NCBI GenBank assembly: GCA_021790625.1 | Contig: JAJYGL010000149.1 | Location: 1,754 to 19,746, forward strand | Source of the DNA: Pseudomonadota bacterium | GTDB taxonomy: Bacteria > Pseudomonadota > Gammaproteobacteria > Burkholderiales > Sulfuriferulaceae | DNA length: 17,993 nt | Direction of reading: 5' to 3' | In this document: positions 1 through 7,910 of the stretch, piece after piece | Numbering within the stretch: position 1 is the first letter of the stretch | Layout: every line of letters starts with the position of its first letter | Translations under genes and position numbers: made by a program | The notes under the pieces: model-generated | What the model was told of the DNA's origin: nothing | Databases searched by the model: none | The model's input: only the letters and a program-made list of their open reading frames with translations

Positions 1-1
1 T

Positions 2-829
2 CAAAATTATGTCCTGAAAACCTTGTCGCCGGACATGATGGGGCAGACAGAATTGTCCATTGCGTTGATGCAAGAAGAATGGCTGGCGAAACGGGCGTTG
101 GCACATTACTTTCCACAGGTGTTGCCGCTGGTTGCCGGGCAACGCTCGGCGCTTTACTATGTGATGTCGTGGCATGCAGGCGCAACATTGCAGCAACATA
201 TTGACGCTGGCCGCCATTTTTCGGTGGCGGATATTATCCAGATGGGAATTCGGGTGCTGAAAGGCTTGGCAAGCCTGCATCGGCTGAATATTTTGCACCG
301 TGACATCAAACCGGCCAATCTGCACTGGGGAGAAGATGGTCGATTGCGCATCCTCGATTTTGGCGTGGCAGCGAGCCTTGCCTGGCAAAATACGGGGGTT
401 GGAGTTGGCACACCGGCTTTCATGGCGCCGGAATTGTTGCTGGAGGCTGCGCAGGCGAGTGTATCCAGCGAATTGTACGCTGTGGGTGTGACGTTATATT
501 ATTTGTTGACCCGACATTATCCATACGGTGAAATCGAACCGTTTCAGCATCCGGTGTTTGGCGAGATGACGCCGGTGGTGCGGTATCGGCCAGAGACCCC
601 CGTCTGGCTGGAACATGTGCTGCAAAAAGCAGTCGCGCGCAAACCGGGAGAACGTTTTGAAACGGCGGAAGAATTTTTGCTGGCGCTGGAATATGGCGAG
701 CGGCGTCCGCTATCAGCGTTGCCTGTCACACCATTGCTGGACAGACAGCCATTGATTATCTGGCGTTCTGTGGCAATTTTTGCCTTGGTGCTGGACTTTT
801 TGCTGGCGTACATTTTGTTTGTGCGCTGA
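2..829 (+). CDS. Serine/threonine protein kinase, C-terminal part (5' end outside window)
   Basis: The frame is open from the first bases, so the gene begins upstream of the window. The visible part is a Hanks-type kinase catalytic domain. The first residues include a YVLKTL segment whose lysine (codon 17-19) fits the ATP-binding lysine of strand beta-3. It is followed by HRDIKPAN (catalytic loop), LDFG (metal-binding DFG) and APE (activation-segment end), all intact, so the enzyme should be active. The last ~25 residues form one hydrophobic segment ending in a short FVR tail, which anchors the kinase domain on the cytoplasmic face of the inner membrane. This architecture matches bifunctional PP2C phosphatase/kinase proteins of betaproteobacteria, whose phosphatase half would be upstream; that half is not visible, so the fusion is inference. 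Substrate unknown. No terminator is obvious before aroA. Confidence 0.9.
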   Translation, partial: QNYVLKTLSPDMMGQTELSIALMQEEWLAKRALAHYFPQVLPLVAGQRSALYYVMSWHAGATLQQHIDAGRHFSVADIIQMGIRVLKGLASLHRLNILHRDIKPANLHWGEDGRLRILDFGVAASLAWQNTGVGVGTPAFMAPELLLEAAQASVSSELYAVGVTLYYLLTRHYPYGEIEPFQHPVFGEMTPVVRYRPETPVWLEHVLQKAVARKPGERFETAEEFLLALEYGERRPLSALPVTPLLDRQPLIIWRSVAIFALVLDFLLAYILFVR

Positions 830-1014
830 TTGGTTGTCATTTTTGTTCGCCTGTTTTTGCGGTATACTTTGCCGCCCTGCCGTAGCGGCGTGGTGCGCGA
901 ATTTATACAAAACCCGGGTTCGCGGGGGTGGGCGCAACCGTATGAAAAAACGGGTTAACATCAGGCGTATCTCGCCTGTCTTGCTGTAATTTTATAGTGA
1001 AATAGTTGGTAGAT
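830..1014. other. Kinase-aroA intergenic region with two GC-rich hairpins
   Basis: This 185-bp gap holds no convincing gene. A TATACT box lies at 863-868 but has no good -35 element at the right distance. Two inverted repeats can form hairpins: GCCGC/GCGGC at 871-889 with a 9-nt loop, and a perfect CAGGCG/CGCCTG at 962-978 with a 5-nt loop, about 36 bp before the aroA start. Neither is followed by a T-run, so they are not classical terminators. They may belong to the aroA leader. Confidence 0.35.
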
Positions 1015-2310
1015 ATGACAGCGATGCATTTTATGGACATTCCGGCTTTGCGGATTGCCGAAGGAACGGTGCATTTGCCCGGTTCGAAAAGTCTTTCCAA
1101 CCGGATTTTATTGCTGGCGGCGCTGGCTGAGGGCGAAACCTTGGTGCGTCATGTGCTCGACTGCGACGATACGCGAGTCATGTTGGCTGCTTTGACGCAA
1201 CTAGGCGTGATCTGCCGGCAGATGGACGGCAGTCGCGATTATTTGATCAAGGGTGTTGCCGGGCGATTTCCGGTACGGCAGGCAGAATTGTTTCTTGGCA
1301 ATGCAGGAACTGCATTTCGCTCCCTGACTGCCGTGTTGGCCTTGTCGGGTGGTTCGTATCGCCTTACCGGTACGGCGCGTATGCATGAGCGACCCATTGG
1401 CGATCTGGTCGATGCGCTACGCGGTCTGGGGGCGCAGATAACTTACTTGGGGACAGAGGGATGCCCGCCGCTGGATATTGCACCGGCCGCGCCTTCCACA
1501 TTGGCATCTGTCAGTGTGCGAGGCTCGGTATCCAGCCAGTTCCTGACGGGTTTGCTGTTGGCCGCGCCATTGTTGCAGCGTGAGGTGACCGTGCGTGTGA
1601 CCGGCGAGTTGATTTCCAAACCTTATATCGATATTACGCTCAAACTCATGCGCCGCTTTGGCGTGATTGTCGAGACGGAAGGATTGAATGTCTTTCATCT
1701 GCGGGCGAACAGACAGTATGTGAGTCCGGGTAATATTGAAGTCGAAGGTGATGCGTCGTCAGCATCTTATTTTTTGGCGGCAGGGGTTATTGGTGGCGGT
1801 CCGGTGCGGGTTGAAGGGGTGGGGCGGCTCAGTATTCAGGGTGATGTCCGTTTTGCGCAGGCGTTGGTGCAGATGGGGGCGATTGTCGAATATGAGGACA
1901 AGGCCATCGTGGTTTGTAGTGGAGAAGAGTTGGCTGGTATTGATGGTGATTTCAATCATATTCCGGATGCGGCCATGACTTTGGCGGTGCTGGCATTGTT
2001 TGCACGTGGCGAAACAGTATTGCGTAACATTGGCAGTTGGCGGGTGAAGGAAACCGATCGCATTACTGCCATGGCCACCGAGTTGCGCAAAGTGGGGGCG
2101 GAGGTAGAGGCGGGGAGCGATTATTTGCGCATCGTGCCACCGGAAAAAATTCTGCCGGCCACGATTGATACTTACGATGATCATCGTATGGCGATGTGCT
2201 TCTCGCTGGTTGCGTTGGCTGGTGTGCCGATTCGTATTAATGATCCTTCCTGCGTTAACAAGACGTTCCCGGAATATTTTAAAGTATTTTCTACGATTGC
2301 GCGGCCATGA
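1015..2310 (+). CDS. aroA: 3-phosphoshikimate 1-carboxyvinyltransferase (EPSP synthase)
   Basis: Cytoplasmic enzyme of the shikimate pathway. It joins shikimate 3-phosphate and phosphoenolpyruvate to give EPSP, the precursor of chorismate and the aromatic amino acids. The family signatures are plain: LPGSKSLSNR near the N terminus (substrate-binding Lys/Ser), LFLGNAGTAFRSL, ERPIGDLVDALR, SSQFLTGLL, SWRVKETDRI and DTYDDHRMAM. Length (431 aa) is normal. I prefer the ATG at 1015; a TTG at 1006 and an ATG at 1024 are in frame and no site has a strong Shine-Dalgarno. Residue 103 (codon TCC, 1321-1323) is serine where E. coli has Pro101. The stop overlaps the cmk start by 4 bp (ATGA), so the two are translationally coupled. 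Confidence 0.97.
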   Translation: MTAMHFMDIPALRIAEGTVHLPGSKSLSNRILLLAALAEGETLVRHVLDCDDTRVMLAALTQLGVICRQMDGSRDYLIKGVAGRFPVRQAELFLGNAGTAFRSLTAVLALSGGSYRLTGTARMHERPIGDLVDALRGLGAQITYLGTEGCPPLDIAPAAPSTLASVSVRGSVSSQFLTGLLLAAPLLQREVTVRVTGELISKPYIDITLKLMRRFGVIVETEGLNVFHLRANRQYVSPGNIEVEGDASSASYFLAAGVIGGGPVRVEGVGRLSIQGDVRFAQALVQMGAIVEYEDKAIVVCSGEELAGIDGDFNHIPDAAMTLAVLALFARGETVLRNIGSWRVKETDRITAMATELRKVGAEVEAGSDYLRIVPPEKILPATIDTYDDHRMAMCFSLVALAGVPIRINDPSCVNKTFPEYFKVFSTIARP

Positions 2311-3032
2311 ATACCAGTGTGAGCACCGGCGTGAACGTTAAGGGAAATTCAGGCTTTGTGCCGGTCATTGCCATTGATGGCCCTTCGGCATCAGGAAAAG
2401 GCACGGTGGCCAGTCTGGTGGCGCGACAACTGGGGTTTCATTATCTGGATAGCGGCGCATTGTATCGCCTGACGGCATTGGCTGCCGAGCGGCAGGGTGT
2501 GTCCTGGCACGATGAAATGGCGTTGGCGGCGCTGGCGGAACGATTGTCGGTGCGTTTTGAAGCGAATGCTGTCTGGCTGGATGGAGAGCAGGTGGATGAT
2601 GTGTTGCGCAGCGAGAATACGGGGGCTGGCGCTTCCTGCGTTGCCCAATATCCCGCCGTTCGTGCCGCATTATTGGCGCGTCAACGGGCTTTTCGCCGTG
2701 CGCCGGGGTTGGTGGCCGATGGTCGAGACATGGCGTCAGTGGTATTCCCGGACGCTAGTTTGAAGATTTTTTTGACCGCCAGCCCGGAAATTCGTGCGGA
2801 AAGACGCTATAAGCAGTTGATGGAAAAAGGGATGGATGTTAAAATCGACAATCTGCTGCTTGAATTGACGCGGCAAATGGCGGAACGCGATGCGCGTGAT
2901 GCAGCGCGCGCCGTTGCTCCGTTGGTGCGCGAACAGTCTGCTGAATTACTCGACACCAGCGCCATGACGATACAAATGGCAGTGGATTGGATATTGGCGC
3001 GCTGGGAGCATTTGCAGCAAAAGCAAATATGA
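2307..3032 (+). CDS. cmk: Cytidylate kinase
   Basis: Phosphorylates CMP and dCMP to the diphosphates using ATP, in pyrimidine nucleotide salvage and DNA precursor supply. A P-loop, GPSASGKGT, lies at residues 25-33. It is followed by the YLDSGALYR segment of the nucleotide-binding site, GRDMASVVFPDA, and an arginine-rich lid region (RAERRYKQL, AERDARDAAR). At 241 aa it is slightly longer than usual, because about 18 non-conserved residues precede the conserved core. The ATGA overlap with aroA argues for this start. The aroA-cmk-rpsA-ihfB order is the standard proteobacterial one. Confidence 0.96.
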   Translation: MNTSVSTGVNVKGNSGFVPVIAIDGPSASGKGTVASLVARQLGFHYLDSGALYRLTALAAERQGVSWHDEMALAALAERLSVRFEANAVWLDGEQVDDVLRSENTGAGASCVAQYPAVRAALLARQRAFRRAPGLVADGRDMASVVFPDASLKIFLTASPEIRAERRYKQLMEKGMDVKIDNLLLELTRQMAERDARDAARAVAPLVREQSAELLDTSAMTIQMAVDWILARWEHLQQKQI

Positions 3033-3205
3033 TGGCAGGTGTTATTGTAAGAGTTAGTTGTATTGACCGGCTGGTTTTCAGTTGGCAAGGGTGTCAAGGA
3101 TTGGTTGCTTTGCCTGTGGTGGCAAATCGTCGATTGCTTGGCTTGATGGGCGAGTCCCAAATTTTACCCCGCTGTAATATCGCGGTTTTTTCAGGTTAAT
3201 CATTC
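3033..3205 (+). promoter_or_regulatory. Probable rpsA 5' leader
   Basis: 173 bp without a gene between cmk and rpsA. It contains a TTTGCC/GGCAAA hairpin at 3109-3126 and a CCGC/GCGG hairpin at 3169-3185 directly followed by six Ts (3186-3191). Only a weak CAGG Shine-Dalgarno is present (3192-3195), 10 nt before the ATG. In Enterobacteria the rpsA leader is structured, has a poor Shine-Dalgarno and is autoregulated by S1. This layout is compatible with that, but I infer it only from the hairpins. I found no confident -35/-10 pair. Confidence 0.4.
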
Positions 3206-4921
3206 ATGTCTATTGTTTCTGAACCCGTTGTCGAAAACGGTATGGAGAGTTTTGCAGCGCTGTTTGAAGAAAGTTTGAGCCGTCAGGAGTTGCGTGCCGG
3301 TGAAGTCATTACTGCCGAAGTGGTCGGTATCGACGATAATTTTGTCATCGTCAATGCTGGACTGAAGTCCGAAAGTCTGATTCCAATTGAAGAATTTCGC
3401 ACCGATCGTGGCGAACTGGAAGTCAAGATAGGCGATTTCGTCAGCGTGGCGATTGAAATGCTGGAAGATGGCTATGGCTCTACCCGTTTGTCACGCGACA
3501 AGGCCAAGCGGCTGGCTGCCTGGATTAATCTGGAAAAAGCCATGGAAGATGGCGAAATCATCTCCGGCATGGTCAACGGTAAGGTCAAGGGTGGTTTGAC
3601 AGTCATGGTAAACGGGATTCGGGCTTTCCTGCCTGGGTCTTTGGTGGATATTCGTCCGGTCAAGGACACCACCCCGTATGAAAACAAGGAAATGGAATTC
3701 AAGGTCATCAAGCTCGACCGTAAACGCAACAACGTGGTCGTTTCACGCCGTGCTGTACTTGAAGCCACGATGGGTGCGGATCGCGATGCATTGATGTCCA
3801 ATCTGAAAGAAGGCGCTATCGTCAGAGGCGTGGTCAAAAACATTACCGATTATGGCGCGTTTGTTGACTTGGGCGGTATCGACGGCCTGCTGCACATCAC
3901 TGATATGGCTTGGCGTCGTGTCAAGCATCCATCGGAAGTGGTGCAAGTAGGCGACGAAGTGGAAGCCAAGATTCTGAAATTTGATCAAGAAAAGAATCGT
4001 GTTTCGCTCGGTATCAAGCAGTTGGGCGATGACCCATGGCATGGTCTGGCACGTCGCTACCCTGCCGGAACCCGCATGTTTGGTAAAGTGGCAAACTTGA
4101 CCGATTATGGCGCATTCGTGGAAATTGAAACCGGTATTGAAGGTTTGGTGCACGTGTCCGAAATGGACTGGACCAACAAGAATGTCCATCCTTCCAAAGT
4201 TGTGCAACTGGGCGACGAAGTTGAAGTCATGGTACTGGAAATCGATGAAGAACGTCGTCGTATTTCGCTGGGCATGAAACAGTGCAAGACCAACCCGTGG
4301 GAAGACTTCGAGTCTGGACATAAAAAGGGTGACAAGGTTTCCGGTCAAATCAAATCCATTACCGATTTTGGCGTCTTTATTGGCCTGCCGGGCGGAATTG
4401 ATGGCTTGGTGCACCTGTCCGACCTGTCCTGGTCGTTGCCTGGTGAAGAAGCTGTGCGCAATTTCCGCAAGGGCGACGAAGTACAGGCTGTCGTTCTGGC
4501 CATCGATGTGGAACGTGAACGCATTTCGCTGGGCATCAAACAGATTGAAAGCGACCCGGTCAACAGCTTTGTGTCGAGCTTCGACAAGGGTAGCATCGTC
4601 AAAGGCGTGGTCAAATCACTCGATGCCAAAGGTGCCACGATTCAGCTGGACAATGATGTAGAAGGTTATTTGCGCGCATCCGAATTTTCCCGTGATCGCG
4701 TAGAAGACATTCGCACCCATCTGAAAGAAGGCGACATGGTGGAAGCGATGATTATCAATGTGGATCGCAAGAGCCGCAGCATTCATTTGTCCGTCAAGGC
4801 CAAAGATGCCGCAGACCACACCGAAGTCATGCAAAAGCTGGCCGACGATCAGGCTGCCAACTCAGGGACCACCAACCTTGGTGCCTTGCTGAAAGCCAAA
4901 TTGGATAACCGTAATTCCTGA
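3206..4921 (+). CDS. rpsA: 30S ribosomal protein S1
   Basis: RNA-binding protein of the small ribosomal subunit that brings mRNA to the ribosome, especially messages with weak Shine-Dalgarno sequences or structure. At 571 aa it has the full proteobacterial length, with six S1 (OB-fold) repeats. Approximate residues are 31-98, 116-182, 203-271, 288-358, 375-445 and 462-531. The central repeats are very alike, with recurrent motifs such as ITDYGAFV, GIDGLLH or GIEGLVH, and RISLGMKQ. The first two are divergent, as expected for the ribosome-binding part. The ATG at 3206 has only a weak upstream CAGG. It is followed by ihfB after a 20-bp gap and is probably cotranscribed with it. Confidence 0.98.
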   Translation: MSIVSEPVVENGMESFAALFEESLSRQELRAGEVITAEVVGIDDNFVIVNAGLKSESLIPIEEFRTDRGELEVKIGDFVSVAIEMLEDGYGSTRLSRDKAKRLAAWINLEKAMEDGEIISGMVNGKVKGGLTVMVNGIRAFLPGSLVDIRPVKDTTPYENKEMEFKVIKLDRKRNNVVVSRRAVLEATMGADRDALMSNLKEGAIVRGVVKNITDYGAFVDLGGIDGLLHITDMAWRRVKHPSEVVQVGDEVEAKILKFDQEKNRVSLGIKQLGDDPWHGLARRYPAGTRMFGKVANLTDYGAFVEIETGIEGLVHVSEMDWTNKNVHPSKVVQLGDEVEVMVLEIDEERRRISLGMKQCKTNPWEDFESGHKKGDKVSGQIKSITDFGVFIGLPGGIDGLVHLSDLSWSLPGEEAVRNFRKGDEVQAVVLAIDVERERISLGIKQIESDPVNSFVSSFDKGSIVKGVVKSLDAKGATIQLDNDVEGYLRASEFSRDRVEDIRTHLKEGDMVEAMIINVDRKSRSIHLSVKAKDAADHTEVMQKLADDQAANSGTTNLGALLKAKLDNRNS

Positions 4922-4941
4922 TTGATTTGAAAGGCGGGATG

Positions 4942-5229
4942 ATGACTAAATCTGAGCTGATAATCAGACTGACAGAGCGCTATCCACAACTGGCGCTGGC
5001 TGACACGGAACTTGTGGTCAGAACCATTCTGGATGCAGTATCACAGAGTCTGGCAACCGGAAAACGGGTGGAAATTCGCGGGTTTGGCAGTTTTAGTCTG
5101 AACTACCGCCCACCTCGCGTGGGTCGTAACCCGAAAACTGGCGAGAAGGTGGACGTACCGGAGAAGCACGTGCCCCACTTCAAGGCAGGCAAAGAGTTAC
5201 GCGAACGGGTAGATTATTCACCCGCCTGA
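4942..5229 (+). CDS. ihfB: Integration host factor subunit beta
   Basis: One half of the IHF heterodimer, which bends DNA sharply at specific sites in recombination, replication and sigma54-type transcription. The 95-residue protein shows the HU/IHF fold: N-terminal helices (MTKSELI), the GFGSFSLNYRPPRVGRNPKTG beta-arm region with the intercalating proline after R-x-G-R-N, and the C-terminal VPHFKAGKELRERV. Two consecutive ATGs (4939 and 4942) are possible; I chose 4942 because MTKSEL is the family start and the AAGG at 4930-4933 is then 8 nt away. It lies 20 bp after rpsA and ends shortly before a strong terminator. Confidence 0.97.
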   Translation: MTKSELIIRLTERYPQLALADTELVVRTILDAVSQSLATGKRVEIRGFGSFSLNYRPPRVGRNPKTGEKVDVPEKHVPHFKAGKELRERVDYSPA

Positions 5230-5255
5230 TTGGTCTGAAACGGTTTTATGCTGTT

Positions 5256-5285
5256 AAAAAAGCGCATCAAAAGATGCGCTTTTTT
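5256..5285. terminator. Strong intrinsic terminator after ihfB, probably bidirectional
   Basis: A perfect stem AGCGCATC/GATGCGCT with an AAAA loop (5261-5280) is flanked by six As on the left and six Ts on the right. It can therefore terminate ihfB transcripts and, read on the other strand, transcripts coming from the flavoprotein operon that ends at 5431. No other terminator-like structure was seen between 5286 and 5430. Confidence 0.92.
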
Positions 5286-5430
5286 ACGTGAGCGCCATAA
5301 GAACTGATTTCAGGCGGTTTGAGGGATAGAACAGTGGCTCCTCAGGTTGTTTGCATTTTCATTCGCTCCAACCTTGGTTGGTACGTATTGGCGCATCTGA
5401 ATAAACAGCCGAAAGTTCAATCATCAATCA

Positions 5431-6804
5431 TTAATCGGCATTTTGCATGGCGAAATGCCGACGTAGCGCATCTCCTGCAGCGGCCACCATGGGGTGCAGT
5501 GAGGGAGTAAGCCTTGGCTGGCTGCCGAATTGCATGCTGGTGATGTCAGGTGCGGTGGCGTGCATCTGGATAGCCAGTCCAATGGTATTGATAATCTCTG
5601 CGGTGGTGTCGCCACCCATAATTTGCCCTCCGAGCAGTTGTAGTGAGTCGGCGGCAAAAATCAGACGACAGTACAGGGTGGTTGTGTTGGGCATGGAGGC
5701 GGGGTGATGGTCAGGCAGACGTGATTCGCCAATCAGAATCGGGAAGCCTTCCATTTCGGCGATGCGTTGTGTCAGTCCTGCTACGCCGAAGGCAAGACTG
5801 TCGATTTTGCTGGCGTAGACGCTGACCGAGCCGGCGTTGTGGCGCAATTGGCGCAGGCTGTATAAATTCATTCCGGCAATGCGTCCTTCTGCGGCAGCCT
5901 GCGAGGCAATCATGGCGTGGCTGGCTTTGCGAGTGAAAAAATCCTGTTTGTGTGCGCAGTCACCGACAGCAAAAATGTGTGGGTTTTCGCGTGAGCGCTG
6001 GAAGGCGTCTACCCAGATGCCGCCAGAACGGCTCAGGGTGAGGCTCATGCTGGCGGCAAGGGCAACATTGGGGCGTACGCCAATGGCAATCAGTACGCCA
6101 TCGACGGCCAGCGTTTCGTTTTCCATCTGTACTGCGGCGATGCGGATGCCGGTGGCGTCTGGTAGCAATGCTGTTACTCGGGCGTTGGTATGCAGGTGTA
6201 CGCCGTGCGATTTGAGTTGGGCTTCCACGGCTTCGCAGGCATCCAGATCAAATGCTGCCTGCATCAGATGGGGCAGCATTTCGATGAGGTGGACTTCGAT
6301 GCCGCGCTTGCGGACTTCGTCGGCAAATTCGACGCCGATGAATCCGCCGCCGATGATGGCCAGGCGCTGGATGTTGGGTATCAGGTTACCAAACAGGTTG
6401 TCCAGATAATCATAATTTTTCTCGATGTTGAAGACGCCATCCAGTTCTGTACCGGGAATCGGCGGGATGAAGTTGTCGGCACCTGTGGCTAAAACCAGCC
6501 GTTCCCAATGGATGGTGTCGCCATCGGCCAGGCGTGCCGTGCATTTTTTCTGGTCGATAGATACAATGTTGCCGATGCGCAGTTCGCCGCCAGCGGCGAG
6601 CAATGGGGCGCGTCCGGCAATATCTTCCTCGGTGCCGCCCAATGTACCAAAAATGTAGGGAATCCCGCACGGGACGACGGCATCGGCTTCCGGGCGGACG
6701 AGCAATACTTTCTTGTGTGGCCAGAATTGGGCTGCGGTGATGCCGGTCATCATGCCGGCCGGGCCTCCGCCTACAATCAGCACGTCAGTGGAGATGTCGG
6801 TCAT
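5431..6804 (-). CDS. NADH-oxidase / CoA-disulfide-reductase-like FAD oxidoreductase
   Basis: A two-dinucleotide-binding-domain flavoprotein of 457 aa. An FAD Rossmann motif, VGGGPAG, is at residues 11-17. VPCGIPY follows, with Cys46 at the position of the single redox cysteine of NADH oxidases and CoA-disulfide reductases. A second Rossmann motif, IGGGFIGVEF (151-160), ends in an acidic Glu175, which favours NADH over NADPH. FAVGDCA (278-284) is the second FAD contact, and a C-terminal dimerisation domain follows. By family it should reoxidise NADH using oxygen, a peroxide or a disulfide; the acceptor cannot be told from sequence. The ATG overlaps the ackA stop by 4 bp, so it is coupled to acetate kinase and phosphoketolase, which fits a redox-balancing role. 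Confidence 0.85.
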   Translation of the reverse strand: MTDISTDVLIVGGGPAGMMTGITAAQFWPHKKVLLVRPEADAVVPCGIPYIFGTLGGTEEDIAGRAPLLAAGGELRIGNIVSIDQKKCTARLADGDTIHWERLVLATGADNFIPPIPGTELDGVFNIEKNYDYLDNLFGNLIPNIQRLAIIGGGFIGVEFADEVRKRGIEVHLIEMLPHLMQAAFDLDACEAVEAQLKSHGVHLHTNARVTALLPDATGIRIAAVQMENETLAVDGVLIAIGVRPNVALAASMSLTLSRSGGIWVDAFQRSRENPHIFAVGDCAHKQDFFTRKASHAMIASQAAAEGRIAGMNLYSLRQLRHNAGSVSVYASKIDSLAFGVAGLTQRIAEMEGFPILIGESRLPDHHPASMPNTTTLYCRLIFAADSLQLLGGQIMGGDTTAEIINTIGLAIQMHATAPDITSMQFGSQPRLTPSLHPMVAAAGDALRRHFAMQNAD

Positions 6805-7910
6805 GGTGTCGGCTCCGGGGTGAACAGTTCGCGGGTGAGGTCGGCAATCAGGCGTTCTTCGTCGGCAGCGATGATCAGTATGGGTTTGCTGGAAGGCAGG
6901 TGGATGAAAGCGTCGTGGCGAGCATTGGCGGCCGTGTCGAGTCGCAGGCCGAGGATGTCCAATCCGTGACAGATGCCGACGCGAACGAGGGCAGCGTGCT
7001 CGCCAATGCCGCCAGTGAATATCAGCGCGTCGATGCCGCCTGCCTTGGCGGCGAGCGCACCGATGGCGCCACGCACCTGATAACAGAAATAATCGACGGC
7101 AAAGCGGGCCGCCGGTGTCGGGCTGTTCAACAGGTCCGCCATTTCGTTGCTTTCGCCACCGGATAGCGCAAATAGACCCATTTCGTGGTACACGGTATGG
7201 CTGAGCTGTTCTGGTGTCAGTTGTTCGGCCAGCGCGAGCATGACCCCTGGATCGAGATCGCCGCTGCGAGTTCCCATCGGGATGCCGCCTGCCGGGGTGT
7301 AACCCATGCTGGTGTCGATGGAGCGCAGATTATCGAGCAGGCAGAGACTTGCGCCATTGCCCAGGTGGGCGACCACGATTTTTCCTCGCGCCGTGTCACC
7401 GAGCAAGGAAGGCAATCGGCGCGCAACATGTTGATAGTTAATGCCATGAAAACCATAGCGACGTAGACCGAAGTGTTGTGGAATCGGCAGTCGCCACGCT
7501 ATTTCCGGCAGGGTGGCATGAAAAGCTGTGTCGAAACAGGCCGCTTGCGGGACATTGAAATGCTCGCGGCACAGATCGACACCGAGCAGGTTACCGGGCA
7601 GGTGCAAAGGAGCGAGAGGAATCAGGCTTTGCAGGCGAGCCCGTTCTGCATCATCGAGCGCCACGGCGGCCTGTGTTACATTTCCACCATGCACCAACCG
7701 GTGTCCAACTGCTACCGGGACATGATGGTTCATGTCATTGAGCAGGGCCGCGAATGCTTCGCGGTGGTCGTGCGGGAAACCGTGCCCAATGTGTTCATAA
7801 TGGTAATTGATACGTTCGCCGTTGGGCAGAAACAGGCTCGCTTTCAAAGAGGACGAACCGCTGTTCAGTACGAGTAGTCCCTGTTCAGGATTGGTTTGAT
7901 CTGGGTTCAA
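6801..7910 (-). CDS. ackA: Acetate kinase
   Basis: Converts acetyl phosphate and ADP to acetate and ATP (reversible). ASKHA-fold motifs are all present: VLNSGSSSLK near the N terminus, GHRLVHGG (substrate arginine), CFDTAFH (catalytic Asp), RYGFHG, HLGNGAS, GTRSGDLDPG (transition-state arginine), FTGGIGEHA and ADEERLI (metal Glu). I start it at the TTG at 7910. This gives a TTGA overlap with the xfp stop and places GGGAG (7919-7923) 8 nt upstream; GTG 7919 and TTG 7925 are alternatives. At 369 aa it is somewhat shorter than the usual ~400 aa. It uses the acetyl phosphate made by the upstream phosphoketolase. Confidence 0.95.
   Translation of the reverse strand: MNPDQTNPEQGLLVLNSGSSSLKASLFLPNGERINYHYEHIGHGFPHDHREAFAALLNDMNHHVPVAVGHRLVHGGNVTQAAVALDDAERARLQSLIPLAPLHLPGNLLGVDLCREHFNVPQAACFDTAFHATLPEIAWRLPIPQHFGLRRYGFHGINYQHVARRLPSLLGDTARGKIVVAHLGNGASLCLLDNLRSIDTSMGYTPAGGIPMGTRSGDLDPGVMLALAEQLTPEQLSHTVYHEMGLFALSGGESNEMADLLNSPTPAARFAVDYFCYQVRGAIGALAAKAGGIDALIFTGGIGEHAALVRVGICHGLDILGLRLDTAANARHDAFIHLPSSKPILIIAADEERLIADLTRELFTPEPTP

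Noticed and set aside
863..868. TATACT as an aroA promoter
   Set aside because: No -35 element at 16-18 bp and no extended -10 TG; not supported well enough to list as a promoter.
895..945. A possible tRNA-like GGGTTCGCGGG segment
   Set aside because: It shows a T-loop-like string only; no acceptor stem, anticodon arm or CCA end can be built around it.
780..989. Small plus-strand frame between the kinase and aroA
   Set aside because: It overlaps the kinase 3' end in another frame, has no start signal and has low-complexity, Cys/Trp-rich shadow composition.
3743..4414. Long minus-strand frame within rpsA
   Set aside because: Shadow of the strongly biased rpsA codon usage; the plus-strand S1 protein is unambiguous.
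5319..5510. Plus-strand frame between the ihfB terminator and the flavoprotein gene
   Set aside because: It runs into the 3' end of the opposite-strand gene, has no ribosome site and resembles no family.
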